DNA of 64,000 nucleotides from Aquibaculum arenosum (GTDB lineage Bacteria; Pseudomonadota; Alphaproteobacteria; Kiloniellales; DSM-21159): NCBI RefSeq assembly GCF_029222965.1, contig NZ_JARHUD010000005.1, positions 1 to 64,000 of the forward strand, read 5' to 3'. Shown piece by piece: positions 46,282 to 54,793 of this stretch (position 1 is its first letter; each line of letters starts with the position of its first letter). The notes under the pieces were generated by a model. It saw only the letters and a program-made list of their open reading frames with translations, ran no database searches and was not told where the DNA came from. The position numbers and the translations under genes were made by a program.

Positions 46282-47145
46282 GGTCACAAACTCATAAAAG
46301 GGTAGCGCGTTGAGGCGAACAGTGATTCAAACTTCTTGAAGGGAGGTTGCCATGTCTCAACGCCGCTACGAACTCACTGACTTCGAATGGTCGATCATCG
46401 AGCCGCTGCTGCCCAACAAGCCGCGGGGCGTACCGCGCGCAGATGACCGCAAGGTTTTGAACGGCATCTACTGGCGCCTGCGGACGGGATCGCCCTGGGC
46501 CGACATTCCGGAGCGCTACGGCCCGTATACCACCTGCTACAATCGCTTTGTCCGTTGGCGCAAGCTCGGCGTCTGGGACCGGATTTTCGAGGCGATCACA
46601 AAGGCTTATGAAGGCGACCTCCATTCGATCGACTCCTCTTCGATCAAGGTTCATCAGCATGCCGCCAATGCTAAAAGGGGGCTTCGCAAGCCGCCCAGAC
46701 CGCCGGTGTGGCTGACCTTCGAGCCGTGTGCATGGGGCGTTCGCGGGGCGGGCTGACGACCAAGATACATGCCCTTGTCGATGCCAACGGCCTGCCCGTG
46801 AAGCTGAAGCTGACGGCCGGTCAGGCGCATGACGGACGCTCGGCCGAGGACATGCTGGATGGACTCGGGCCGGGCCAGATCCTGCTCGCCGACAGCGACG
46901 CCATGCGCCAGCGGCTCGCCGCCCGAGGTGCCTGGGCCAACGTCAAGCCCATGCCGACGCGCAAGAACGTCCCCGCCTTCAGCCGCTTTCTCTACCGTTA
47001 TCGGAACGTCGTCGAGCGCTTCTTCAACAAACTCAAACACTTCCGAGCCATTGCCACCCGCTATGAAAAACACGACGCTAACTTCCTCGCGCTCGTCAAA
47101 CTCGCCGCCGCCAGAATCTGGATGCGATTTTATGAGTCGGTGTCC
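46282..47145 (+). mobile_element. IS5-family (IS427-type) insertion sequence, copy 1
   Basis: This 864-bp element has imperfect ends: GGTCACAAACTCATAAA on the left and, reversed, GGACACCGACTCATAAA on the right (14 of 17 match). It is flanked by TA on both sides, the 2-bp target duplication of this group. It carries two overlapping frames that make a transposase by frameshifting. Copy 2 at 49057 differs by one seen base (GAC versus GGC in codon 11). Confidence 0.9.
46352..46756 (+). CDS. IS5/IS427-type transposase, OrfA (copy 1)
   Basis: 134 aa. It holds the helix-turn-helix N-terminal domain (YELTDFEWSIIEPLLP, YWRLRTGSPWADIPERYGPY) and the first catalytic Asp (HSIDSSSIKVHQHAA). Family proteins are normally single chains of about 260 aa; here OrfA ends in a non-family tail after KRG, so a -1 or +1 frameshift near 46680-46710 must join it to OrfB. 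Confidence 0.88.
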   Translation: MSQRRYELTDFEWSIIEPLLPNKPRGVPRADDRKVLNGIYWRLRTGSPWADIPERYGPYTTCYNRFVRWRKLGVWDRIFEAITKAYEGDLHSIDSSSIKVHQHAANAKRGLRKPPRPPVWLTFEPCAWGVRGAG

Positions 47146-47148
47146 TAG
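46708..47148 (+). CDS. IS5/IS427-type transposase, OrfB (copy 1)
   Basis: 146 aa. It contains GRSRGGLTTKIHALVD, the second Asp (LLADSDAM) and the Glu (RNVVERFFNKLKHFRAIATR). The stop codon TAG is made of the target-site TA plus the next flanking G, outside the element, so the protein end depends on the insertion site. Probably expressed as an OrfA-OrfB fusion. Confidence 0.88.
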   Translation: MADLRAVCMGRSRGGLTTKIHALVDANGLPVKLKLTAGQAHDGRSAEDMLDGLGPGQILLADSDAMRQRLAARGAWANVKPMPTRKNVPAFSRFLYRYRNVVERFFNKLKHFRAIATRYEKHDANFLALVKLAAARIWMRFYESVS

Positions 47149-47322
47149 TGCGTATCCATGGCATGCGCTCTTGAGTGGGCCTGAACTACCGTCCCGCAAA
47201 TTGTATGTATATAGACTGCCCTCACGCGCCAGCGTTGCACGATTGTCAAAAAGCCAATTTTGCAGAGCGGTAGTGCCAGTTTTATGAGCGCCAACATGAA
47301 CTATAATCCGCTTTCTTTTCAC
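47149..47322 (-). pseudogene. N-terminal fragment of a sulfotransferase cut by IS copy 1
   Basis: 58 codons from ATG 47322 read MKRKRIIVHVGAHKTGTTAL and continue to HGYA, a P-loop sulfotransferase start. The frame then enters the insertion sequence. The missing part is not on the other side of the element, where only 30 bases precede the GT90 gene, so insertion was accompanied by deletion. The chimeric open frame to 46654 is not meaningful. Confidence 0.75.
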
Positions 47323-47569
47323 TTGGATAACCTCTCACGTCGTCATCGTTCTTTGCAATGGAAGCGGGCAATACACCGAGGCCGCGAAAGCCACACAATA
47401 GTACAAACACCATTGAAACGCAGATTATTTAGTTTCTCAAGTTTTTTCTGAAGGGTGGTCACATACATGATATGAGTTTGGAAAATATCGAACGAGCACG
47501 ACGCTTGTCGCCGGGGTGTGCCTCCACGGCCTAATCAATGACGATTGGTGCAACGCCCAGTCGAGCGGA

Positions 47570-47663
47570 CTTTCGAGGTGCTGCGGACAGGCACTGGCCG
47601 TTTCATTGATGCCCCTACCCGCAAGAATGCGCAAACTATTTCGTCGCCGCCGGATATCAATGT
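47570..47663 (+). pseudogene. Remnant of IS630-family transposase 3' end
   Basis: 47619-47663 encodes PQECANYFVAAGYQC, the typical C-terminus of IS630 transposases. The preceding bases in another frame give RFIDA, as expected just before it, so the remnant is also frameshifted. The rest of 47323-47738 holds no gene; the open frame on the opposite strand at 47437-47694 looks accidental. Confidence 0.5.
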
Positions 47664-47738
47664 GGTTTGAACGGGAACTGGTCGAAGATAACATATAAAA
47701 TGGGTCTACATATTAAATAAACGGCAAGGTTATAGAGA

Positions 47739-48755
47739 CTAATTGTTTAAATATTTGTACACGATATCAACCACTTGATCTTGTTCGGGGGTTATCTCGG
47801 ATTCGTTATCGAGAAAGTGACTCGAAAAAAGTTCCTTGCGATCGGGAAACCATCGCGCTCTCACAGCTTCGTTTGATTGTATAAACCGAGATTGAAGCGC
47901 GTTTGCCTTGGCAGCTGGAAGCTGCCGACCTTTTCCGGAAAAGTGAGCAACAATCATTTTGCGCATATGTTTCCAACTTTCCGCATCAGCGTGTTCTCTT
48001 AGAGCAAGATGCTTGATGTTCGCTTGTCGAAGCAGTAATTGGCCTAAAGGAGTCAGCGACTCGTTAAAATTGATTTTTGTAGGTTTCCATGTTCCCGTAT
48101 ATCCGCAGACAGAGAAAAAATCATTAACGATATTAGATTTAATAAGTTCAACCCGGTCAAAAATACGCACGCGCATGCAGTCGCGGTCAAACAATGTCTC
48201 CCACTTTTTCAGGAAAATGTCATAATTACAATAGTGGTTCTTTTCCGCTAGTAGTTTCTCGACATACGGATGGAATTGCTCGTGAGCTCCTGACTTAAGT
48301 CGCGTTGAATACATGGAAGTGGCGAGATCCACTTGCCTTCTTAGGTAGACAACAACGAAAAAAGAATTAGCATACTGGCCAAAAAAAGTTTTTAACTGTG
48401 CTATTGACTCTTGGTTTACGAGTCGGGAATGGAAATGTTCACTCGAAACTACTATAGTGTGGATGTGCGAAGGCGCGTGGAACAGTTGTTTTTCAAGATG
48501 ACTGATCACTCTTTGGCGAAAAAACAAGCGATCTTTAAGGGTGCGTATTCCGTTTCTTCGCAAATAAGCATCGGCGTTGTTGTCTCCCACACAGGCCGCA
48601 GCAACCTCACGCGCGTTAAATAGGTTTGCGTCATGATAATACAGCCACCCGTTATCCAACATAGCATTCTTATTCTTAAAAAGCGTTCTCTGAAGTGCTG
48701 TTGTCCCCGTTTTTTCAGTTCCGATATGCAATATTATACGGAATTTCCTTAACAT
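47739..48755 (-). CDS. P-loop sulfotransferase-like protein
   Basis: This 338-aa protein has P-loop RIILHIGTEKTGTTALQRT (5-23), IVVSSEHFHSRLV and FFVVVYLRRQVDLATSMYS for cofactor binding, and NHYCNYDIFLKKW. It is clearly homologous to 40923-42083 over its whole length, including the C-terminal RWFPDRKELF. Strong AT bias separates it from that relative. It lies between two copies of the same insertion sequence and could be lost by recombination between them. Confidence 0.75.
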   Translation of the reverse strand: MLRKFRIILHIGTEKTGTTALQRTLFKNKNAMLDNGWLYYHDANLFNAREVAAACVGDNNADAYLRRNGIRTLKDRLFFRQRVISHLEKQLFHAPSHIHTIVVSSEHFHSRLVNQESIAQLKTFFGQYANSFFVVVYLRRQVDLATSMYSTRLKSGAHEQFHPYVEKLLAEKNHYCNYDIFLKKWETLFDRDCMRVRIFDRVELIKSNIVNDFFSVCGYTGTWKPTKINFNESLTPLGQLLLRQANIKHLALREHADAESWKHMRKMIVAHFSGKGRQLPAAKANALQSRFIQSNEAVRARWFPDRKELFSSHFLDNESEITPEQDQVVDIVYKYLNN

Positions 48756-49056
48756 AGTGACCCCTTACTGTGGCGTTTATTGCATGAAATCCGATACCGA
48801 CGTTAAAGTTGGTGCAAGATGACCTTATAATCACCGAATCTTATGGTCTTTACTGGTGCCGGGAAGAGAATGCTTCGTCAGTTCGTATACAATACCGACC
48901 TCGGCGTACCTGGTAATGCGGCAGGTGAACAGAATCAGCATAACTCCTTGTCGGTCTAATGGTTGTTTTGGATACGAGGTTATCCCGTAATTGGGCGAGA
49001 CACCACAGTGGAGTCTGTTCTAACGCTCACACACGTGGTTAACGTTGTATAGACTA
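48756..49056. other. Non-coding region between sulfotransferase gene and IS copy 2
   Basis: About 300 bases contain no gene, repeat or clear promoter that I can name. It should contain the native promoter of the minus-strand sulfotransferase gene at 48755. Confidence 0.4.
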
Positions 49057-49920
49057 GGTCACAAACTCATAAAAGGGTAGCGCGTTGAGGCGAACAGTGA
49101 TTCAAACTTCTTGAAGGGAGGTTGCCATGTCTCAACGCCGCTACGAACTCACTGGCTTCGAATGGTCGATCATCGAGCCGCTGCTGCCCAACAAGCCGCG
49201 GGGCGTACCGCGCGCAGATGACCGCAAGGTTTTGAACGGCATCTACTGGCGCCTGCGGACGGGATCGCCCTGGGCCGACATTCCGGAGCGCTACGGCCCG
49301 TATACCACCTGCTACAATCGCTTTGTCCGTTGGCGCAAGCTCGGCGTCTGGGACCGGATTTTCGAGGCGATCACAAAGGCTTATGAAGGCGACCTCCATT
49401 CGATCGACTCCTCTTCGATCAAGGTTCATCAGCATGCCGCCAATGCTAAAAGGGGGCTTCGCAAGCCGCCCAGACCGCCGGTGTGGCTGACCTTCGAGCC
49501 GTGTGCATGGGGCGTTCGCGGGGCGGGCTGACGACCAAGATACATGCCCTTGTCGATGCCAACGGCCTGCCCGTGAAGCTGAAGCTGACGGCCGGTCAGG
49601 CGCATGACGGACGCTCGGCCGAGGACATGCTGGATGGACTCGGGCCGGGCCAGATCCTGCTCGCCGACAGCGACGCCATGCGCCAGCGGCTCGCCGCCCG
49701 AGGTGCCTGGGCCAACGTCAAGCCCATGCCGACGCGCAAGAACGTCCCCGCCTTCAGCCGCTTTCTCTACCGTTATCGGAACGTCGTCGAGCGCTTCTTC
49801 AACAAACTCAAACACTTCCGAGCCATTGCCACCCGCTATGAAAAACACGACGCTAACTTCCTCGCGCTCGTCAAACTCGCCGCCGCCAGAATCTGGATGC
49901 GATTTTATGAGTCGGTGTCC
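49057..49920 (+). mobile_element. IS5-family (IS427-type) insertion sequence, copy 2
   Basis: Same 864 bp, same ends and same orientation as copy 1, with TA on both flanks. The offset between copies is 2775 bases. It lies 10 bases after the stop codon of the sulfotransferase gene at 49931, which therefore remains intact. Confidence 0.9.
49127..49531 (+). CDS. IS5/IS427-type transposase, OrfA (copy 2)
   Basis: 134 aa, identical to copy 1 except Gly for Asp at residue 11 (YELTGFEW). Same helix-turn-helix and first catalytic Asp; same need for a frameshift into OrfB. Confidence 0.88.
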   Translation: MSQRRYELTGFEWSIIEPLLPNKPRGVPRADDRKVLNGIYWRLRTGSPWADIPERYGPYTTCYNRFVRWRKLGVWDRIFEAITKAYEGDLHSIDSSSIKVHQHAANAKRGLRKPPRPPVWLTFEPCAWGVRGAG

Positions 49921-49923
49921 TAG
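49483..49923 (+). CDS. IS5/IS427-type transposase, OrfB (copy 2)
   Basis: 146 aa, same sequence as copy 1 OrfB. Here too the stop codon TAG is supplied by the TA target duplication and the following G, confirming that this is a property of the element. Confidence 0.88.
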   Translation: MADLRAVCMGRSRGGLTTKIHALVDANGLPVKLKLTAGQAHDGRSAEDMLDGLGPGQILLADSDAMRQRLAARGAWANVKPMPTRKNVPAFSRFLYRYRNVVERFFNKLKHFRAIATRYEKHDANFLALVKLAAARIWMRFYESVS

Positions 49924-49930
49924 CTGATTT

Positions 49931-50635
49931 CTAGCTTCGAGCACTGCGCAGGGACTGACCAAGGGCATCCCATTTGCTGGGACAGACGTTACAGAACAAA
50001 CCCGAAAATTGCTGCGAGATGTACGTGTAAAGCAGAATGTCTTCAGCCAGCAGCGTGAGCAATCTGACATAGGCCTCTTCGGAGACATCGAGATCCTGCT
50101 TGTATCCTTTAGGGCCGGAATTTCCGACAACGGGGCCGTCAGGTATAAGGCCTAGCTGCGCTTCAAAAACGCTTATAAAGCGCGGCAACTCATCTTGGGT
50201 GCCCACAATGTAACTGTTCTCTTTTAGCAACGATACCGTCCGGACAAACTTGGACTGCCCTGACAGATATTTATTCTGTGCGTTCTCTATGCGCTTTTGA
50301 AAGGTCTGATCCGAAAGAATAGTTTCATTAACGTTTTTTGTTATATCGCCCAGTCGGTAGTGGTAGTGGTATAGAGAAAGCGCCCGTTCCACTGGCTCCC
50401 TGATGACTGCGCAAAAGACTGTCCGATCATGGGTAATCCCTTGCTTTATATAAAAGGGCAGCCGCTTATGCCCGCCAATAAGCAAAGCCTGGTGAAGTGA
50501 AAGTGATTCATCGTGGCCCCACCAGATATAGTTCTTAGCGATATTATTGAGAAATAGGCGATTTCTAAGAGCGCTCCCAGCCGCTTTCTCGACATGCAGA
50601 AAGATTAACCTATAGTCATTAGCAGAGATATTCAA
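49931..50635 (-). CDS. Sulfotransferase family 2-like protein
   Basis: This 234-aa protein carries LIFLHVEKAAGSALRNRL (P-loop-like, about 9-26) and FCAVIREPVERALSLYHYHY (about 73-92) with the Arg and Ser that bind the 3'-phosphate of PAPS. GTQDELPRFISVFEAQLG is also family-like. It resembles uronyl/heparan 2-O-type sulfotransferases more than the 40923/47739 pair. AT-rich. It follows the next upstream gene by 48 bases in the same unit. Confidence 0.75.
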   Translation of the reverse strand: MNISANDYRLIFLHVEKAAGSALRNRLFLNNIAKNYIWWGHDESLSLHQALLIGGHKRLPFYIKQGITHDRTVFCAVIREPVERALSLYHYHYRLGDITKNVNETILSDQTFQKRIENAQNKYLSGQSKFVRTVSLLKENSYIVGTQDELPRFISVFEAQLGLIPDGPVVGNSGPKGYKQDLDVSEEAYVRLLTLLAEDILLYTYISQQFSGLFCNVCPSKWDALGQSLRSARS

Positions 50636-50683
50636 AACAAGCTCCTTTGCATCGAGATAAAATTACGAATTGCAAATAAAGGA

Positions 50684-51652
50684 TTAATTACAAAGGGAAA
50701 AAAGTCGATAATCTTCACGGTAGTAATGCCTCACGCGCTCGTAGAAAGATTCTTGATAGAAAGACGGAAGGTCGATATCGCCCAGTTGTAGCAACTCCTT
50801 TGGCCTCATGGTGGAAGCACCCGAAACTGAGAGACCCCTTCCGCTATTTGTAACGTTCCGTTTCACGTCTGGAATTGACTTTTTGCTGACTCGTTCTAGC
50901 TTGTGGTACAATGGGGAAAGATTTGTTACATTGTAAAACTCGGTGATGTTAATGTTTTTAACGTATTCTGACTGCGGACACCAATGCGGGTCCAAGTCAT
51001 GTGGGTCGCTGCCTAAAATAAAGTGGATGAACTCGCCGAATGTCACTCCTCGATCCGGATCGGGACCCCTTTGTTCTTTTGACCTGTAAATTTGTTCGAT
51101 TACCGGGAGAGTGTGGTTTAGGTTGTCAGGATCAAGCCGATTTATCACAAATTTTTCCCAATAAGCACTTAAGAGCCTTGACGATGGGTCGCGTAAAACG
51201 GCGAAGCGAAAATAAATATTGCTCTGCAGGGAATTCTCGGCCTCTACTTGCGGCAGATCTTTCAACTGGATTCCTGTGTTGTGCTTATCTGTCTGTGTGT
51301 GAATGTCACCTTTAGTAGCTATGCGATCCTTGTCCGGAATGTCGCTAAGGGAAACCATTAATCGCTTGAGCGACGAGCAGGCGTTCTTTGCTATTGGGAC
51401 GTATAAAACCTTGATATTCGTAGCCACGAAAAGCTGAGGGAAGGGCCAGGAGGTGAACTTATTATTATGGACGGGTCCGACTAGGTGGGGGTCAGCCACA
51501 TGTTGCTTGTTTTTAAACTCACGTGACTTACGTAGCACGTCGCAAAACTCAGTATAGGTCAACGACTTTTGCGCATAAAAAGCGGCTGCATCTGGATCCG
51601 GCTCGCGACCGAGTACTTCACGAAATCCCTTCTCTATATCGACAATTCGCAT
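50684..51652 (-). CDS. Carbohydrate sulfotransferase (family 2) with short N-terminal domain
   Basis: This 322-aa protein begins with a small segment FREVLGREPDPDAAAFYAQ, similar to DUF4214 units found in surface proteins and glycan enzymes. The sulfotransferase core follows: VLYVPIAKNACSSLKRLM (5'-phosphosulfate loop) and FRFAVLRDPSSRLLSAYWEK (3'-phosphate loop). HWCPQSEYV is another family element. It starts 6 bases after the giant glycosyltransferase, so a newly added sugar may be sulfated by it. Confidence 0.8.
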   Translation of the reverse strand: MRIVDIEKGFREVLGREPDPDAAAFYAQKSLTYTEFCDVLRKSREFKNKQHVADPHLVGPVHNNKFTSWPFPQLFVATNIKVLYVPIAKNACSSLKRLMVSLSDIPDKDRIATKGDIHTQTDKHNTGIQLKDLPQVEAENSLQSNIYFRFAVLRDPSSRLLSAYWEKFVINRLDPDNLNHTLPVIEQIYRSKEQRGPDPDRGVTFGEFIHFILGSDPHDLDPHWCPQSEYVKNINITEFYNVTNLSPLYHKLERVSKKSIPDVKRNVTNSGRGLSVSGASTMRPKELLQLGDIDLPSFYQESFYERVRHYYREDYRLFSLCN

Positions 51653-51658
51653 GTTAAA

Positions 51659-54600
51659 TCACCTCTCTAGAAGACACCGTACATATTGACGCGCAACGTC
51701 CTCCCAAGAGAGGAACGGCATGCCAGAAGAAGGCGCATGCTGCTGCGCTGAGTAAAGGTGGTGCCATTCCTCAATTGCGCCTGCCAGTTCCGTGCCACTG
51801 GCCGCTTCGAAATAGTGCGCGTTTGCACCGGCAACTTCTCGAAAAACCTTTATATCCCGCGCAAGTATGGGGATGCCGTATTGTGCTGCTTCAATTAGAG
51901 GTAGTCCAAATCCTTCAGCGTAGGAAGGCGCTATCAAACAGATACAGGTCTTGTACACCTTCTCCAAAAATTCATCACTTATACCGGGTAGCCAAAACAA
52001 TTTCCGGCCAGCCTCTCCATGTTGAGAAAGACGATCGGAAAGAACGGAAACGTTCCATCCCTTCTTTCCCACTAGAACCAGATTGGAACGAAAGCCTCTG
52101 TTCCACAGGAGCTCAAAAGCATCCAGTACTTCATCAACACCTTTCCTGGGTTCAATGGTCCCGACCACTAAGAAGCTGGGGTCGCGGCCAAGCGCAGCCA
52201 ACACTTGCTCAGCATCCGCCGGTAGGCCAGAGCTCGGCACCGACTGGCGTATATCGGCTCCGTTATGAACGACGTGGATCCTGTATGGTCTGGTGCGGGT
52301 ATTCCTATGTACAGCAATCCAGTTCGCGAGTTCTTCGGCGGTCGCCTGCGATACGCAGATGGCTCCTTCAAAGCGCGTAATGCAGTGCAGCCACCGCTCA
52401 AAGTTCTGCTCTTCTGGTTCAGGGAACCACTGAGGGTGGGTGAAGGGCAGAAGGTCATGCACCACGAAGAGCACCTCTACACCTCGATCTCTCAGCCCTT
52501 CCAGATAGGCGCTCTGCGCTTGAATGCCGTCCCCATGGAGATCCAGGCCGAGAAAGATGTCGCCGCAAAATGCCTCCATTGGCTCGTCTGCTAGCACGGA
52601 ATGCTTTCCGCCCATGAATCGTTGGGTAAACTCGCGAGCGTAAAAGTAGCCGTGCATGCCCGGATTTGTATAGACGGGCTCGATGCGAACGCCCGGGAGG
52701 TCGGCGTCCAGCAGCTGCTTAAGAACACTGCGTACGACGCGCTGAACGCCCGTTCGAAGATCCTGGCGCGCAACGACGGAGACATCCACCAGAAGCTGTC
52801 GCTGAGGTAGCCGGAGCGGCAGCGTGGAGCCAAAGCTCGCAGCGAGCTGCTCATTCACCTCCTTAAACGTCAGGCTCTTCATAGCCGTCTTCAGAGCCTG
52901 AAAGCGCTCTACAGGCGCGCAGGTATAGGCTGTCTCGATCGCCTCGTGATAGCGTCGTCCGCAAACGTTGGGCGAGTAGTTGTCAATGACCTGTTCGCGG
53001 GCAGAGGCACCCAACGTGCGTCGCCGTGAGGGTTGGCTCCAAAGGTTATCTAGCGCATCTACGAGAGCCTTGTCCTCGAAGTCGTCGTCAAGTTTCCAAA
53101 CGCCTTCGTCCGGAATTTCCGCAAAGCTTCCATGGGCGTTGCAGATGGTTGCAATGCCGTGCGCCATGCAGTCGAGAACGGTGCCGGACGTTTCCCCGCG
53201 GGAGTTCGACCTCAACTGCACGGCCACGTCGGCAGCAGCGAGGTAAGCCTGAAAATCCTCCGCACTGGCCCAGCCAGTAAAATGGATGCGCTCTCTGTCG
53301 TCAGAAGCACCTATCTCGCTGCGCAGCTGGCGACCATGATCATCTGGCGTGTCGCCGACAAATACCAACCTAGCAGCAGGATCAACGCGAAGCTTCGAAT
53401 GTTGCCATGCTTTGAATAGGCGGCTAGGCAGCTTAGTCTTGTTGACCACGCCAAAGCTGCAGATCAGGAATGCGTCGTCGGGAATCCCGAGCCTGCGTCG
53501 GGCGGCAGTGCGACGCGCCGAAGAGATGTCAGGTAGGCGGCGCAGGTGGGGGATGACCTGGATGTCGTTGCCAACTACTTCCCCATACCAGTGGCATGCA
53601 AGATCGCGGGCGTGTTGAGAGTGCACAATTACGCCCTTGGCATCACGAATGGGACTGAAACTACACGGGAATTCGGCAATAGCTGTTTCCCGGTCACCAT
53701 CTAGGATGAGCGGCCGGATGGCGCGGTAGCCGTGGGAATGATAAAGCTCAAACGGGAGCGCCATCCCGACACCCAGAACGTTCTCGCGGTAGTTTACCGC
53801 GTCTCCGAGGAACAAATCGTGGATGACTGCCACGCCTGGAACGAACTTGATCAAATCCCACATATGGGCGTGGAAGCGAGAGTTACCGAATTGGTAGACG
53901 ACCCGATCGAACTTGTGGCCGTGGCGGGTAAACCAAGCGACGGACCGAATGGCGCAGTTCTCATTTATCCAGGAATCCTCGACGCTGTCCTGCGCAACCA
54001 CAACATCGATATCGTAGTACTTGTGCAGTTCGGGCAGTAGTTCGGCGCTGTAGTAGGCGATGCCGGTCTGCTCCGGAGGCAAGGGGGAAACGTACGCAAG
54101 GCGTGGCCTTTGCGCTGGGGCGACCACCCGCGCAAGCCTTTCTCGGCGGGCGGCGCTCTCGCGCTCGCCAAGTTCAAGAAGGGTGCCTGCGGCACGATCC
54201 GACGCAGTGCTTTCTAGCGTTAGCAGTTCTTGATCGGTACCAGCGGACACTTCGACTTTCGTTGCCGACAGTCCCGATACCTTCAGCAGGTATCGGGCAC
54301 GTCGACAGTGGCTCAGCCGTTCTTGGTGCCATCTGCGCATTGGCTCATCTGCTTCGCCTGCTCCTGCCCACTCGTCATCCCCAGGCAGGAGTATCGCGAC
54401 CGCTGGTGACAGAGGGGTGTCTGGAATACTGACCACGCTTCGGTCTTGCCAGCCGCTCCACAAGCTCGGCAGCACGACGAGGTCGGGCTTTGTCTCGGCA
54501 ATAAAGGCCTCACGCAGGAGCTCAGCGACTTTTCGCCATTTCGCGTTGCCATCCGCACCAGTACCAAGCAGCTCGGGTGGGTACCAGACACGTATTGCGT

Positions 54601-54793
54601 TCTTTGGAAGCGTTTCATGGAACGCACCGCGCAGGCGCTCGATCGTATCGGGAAAGGCATCACTTAGAGCCACGATAATCTCGCCTCGGCCCTTTGCCTG
54701 TATGGCAAGCTCTCGTACAAGCGCTTCGGCATAGAGAGCTCGTGGCCCTTGGGGGGCTGCCTGGGCAACCTGTAGGTCGACAACGATACGCAT
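51659..54793 (-). CDS. 1044-aa multi-domain glycosyltransferase
   Basis: ATG 54793 overlaps the previous stop by one base (TGATG). Three parts are visible: an N-terminal GT-like domain of about 230 residues that lacks a donor motif, then GT4 domain 1 (RPRLAYVSPLPPEQTGIAYY near 230, ending with SRGETSGTVLDCMAHG near 560), and GT4 domain 2 (LLVDVSVVARQDLRTGVQRV near 665 to SYAEGFGLPLIEAAQYG near 970). Domain 2 keeps E-x7-E; domain 1 has E...D. Proteins of this build polymerise mannose or rhamnose chains with two linkages. Chain length control by the next gene's products is possible. Confidence 0.85.
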   Translation of the reverse strand: MRIVVDLQVAQAAPQGPRALYAEALVRELAIQAKGRGEIIVALSDAFPDTIERLRGAFHETLPKNAIRVWYPPELLGTGADGNAKWRKVAELLREAFIAETKPDLVVLPSLWSGWQDRSVVSIPDTPLSPAVAILLPGDDEWAGAGEADEPMRRWHQERLSHCRRARYLLKVSGLSATKVEVSAGTDQELLTLESTASDRAAGTLLELGERESAARRERLARVVAPAQRPRLAYVSPLPPEQTGIAYYSAELLPELHKYYDIDVVVAQDSVEDSWINENCAIRSVAWFTRHGHKFDRVVYQFGNSRFHAHMWDLIKFVPGVAVIHDLFLGDAVNYRENVLGVGMALPFELYHSHGYRAIRPLILDGDRETAIAEFPCSFSPIRDAKGVIVHSQHARDLACHWYGEVVGNDIQVIPHLRRLPDISSARRTAARRRLGIPDDAFLICSFGVVNKTKLPSRLFKAWQHSKLRVDPAARLVFVGDTPDDHGRQLRSEIGASDDRERIHFTGWASAEDFQAYLAAADVAVQLRSNSRGETSGTVLDCMAHGIATICNAHGSFAEIPDEGVWKLDDDFEDKALVDALDNLWSQPSRRRTLGASAREQVIDNYSPNVCGRRYHEAIETAYTCAPVERFQALKTAMKSLTFKEVNEQLAASFGSTLPLRLPQRQLLVDVSVVARQDLRTGVQRVVRSVLKQLLDADLPGVRIEPVYTNPGMHGYFYAREFTQRFMGGKHSVLADEPMEAFCGDIFLGLDLHGDGIQAQSAYLEGLRDRGVEVLFVVHDLLPFTHPQWFPEPEEQNFERWLHCITRFEGAICVSQATAEELANWIAVHRNTRTRPYRIHVVHNGADIRQSVPSSGLPADAEQVLAALGRDPSFLVVGTIEPRKGVDEVLDAFELLWNRGFRSNLVLVGKKGWNVSVLSDRLSQHGEAGRKLFWLPGISDEFLEKVYKTCICLIAPSYAEGFGLPLIEAAQYGIPILARDIKVFREVAGANAHYFEAASGTELAGAIEEWHHLYSAQQHAPSSGMPFLSWEDVARQYVRCLLER

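Noticed and set aside
46654-47322. 222-aa minus-strand protein with a sulfotransferase-like start
   Set aside because: After 58 codons the frame runs through the insertion sequence on its non-coding strand.
47437-47694. 85-aa minus-strand protein
   Set aside because: It lacks a ribosome site and lies over the IS630 remnant read on the other strand.
46282-49920. A functional composite transposon
   Set aside because: Both copies have their own TA flanks, which does not show joint transposition, and the enclosed DNA looks like the local locus.
49429-50130. 233-aa minus-strand protein across IS copy 2
   Set aside because: It is the antisense of the transposase and an out-of-frame overlap of the sulfotransferase gene.
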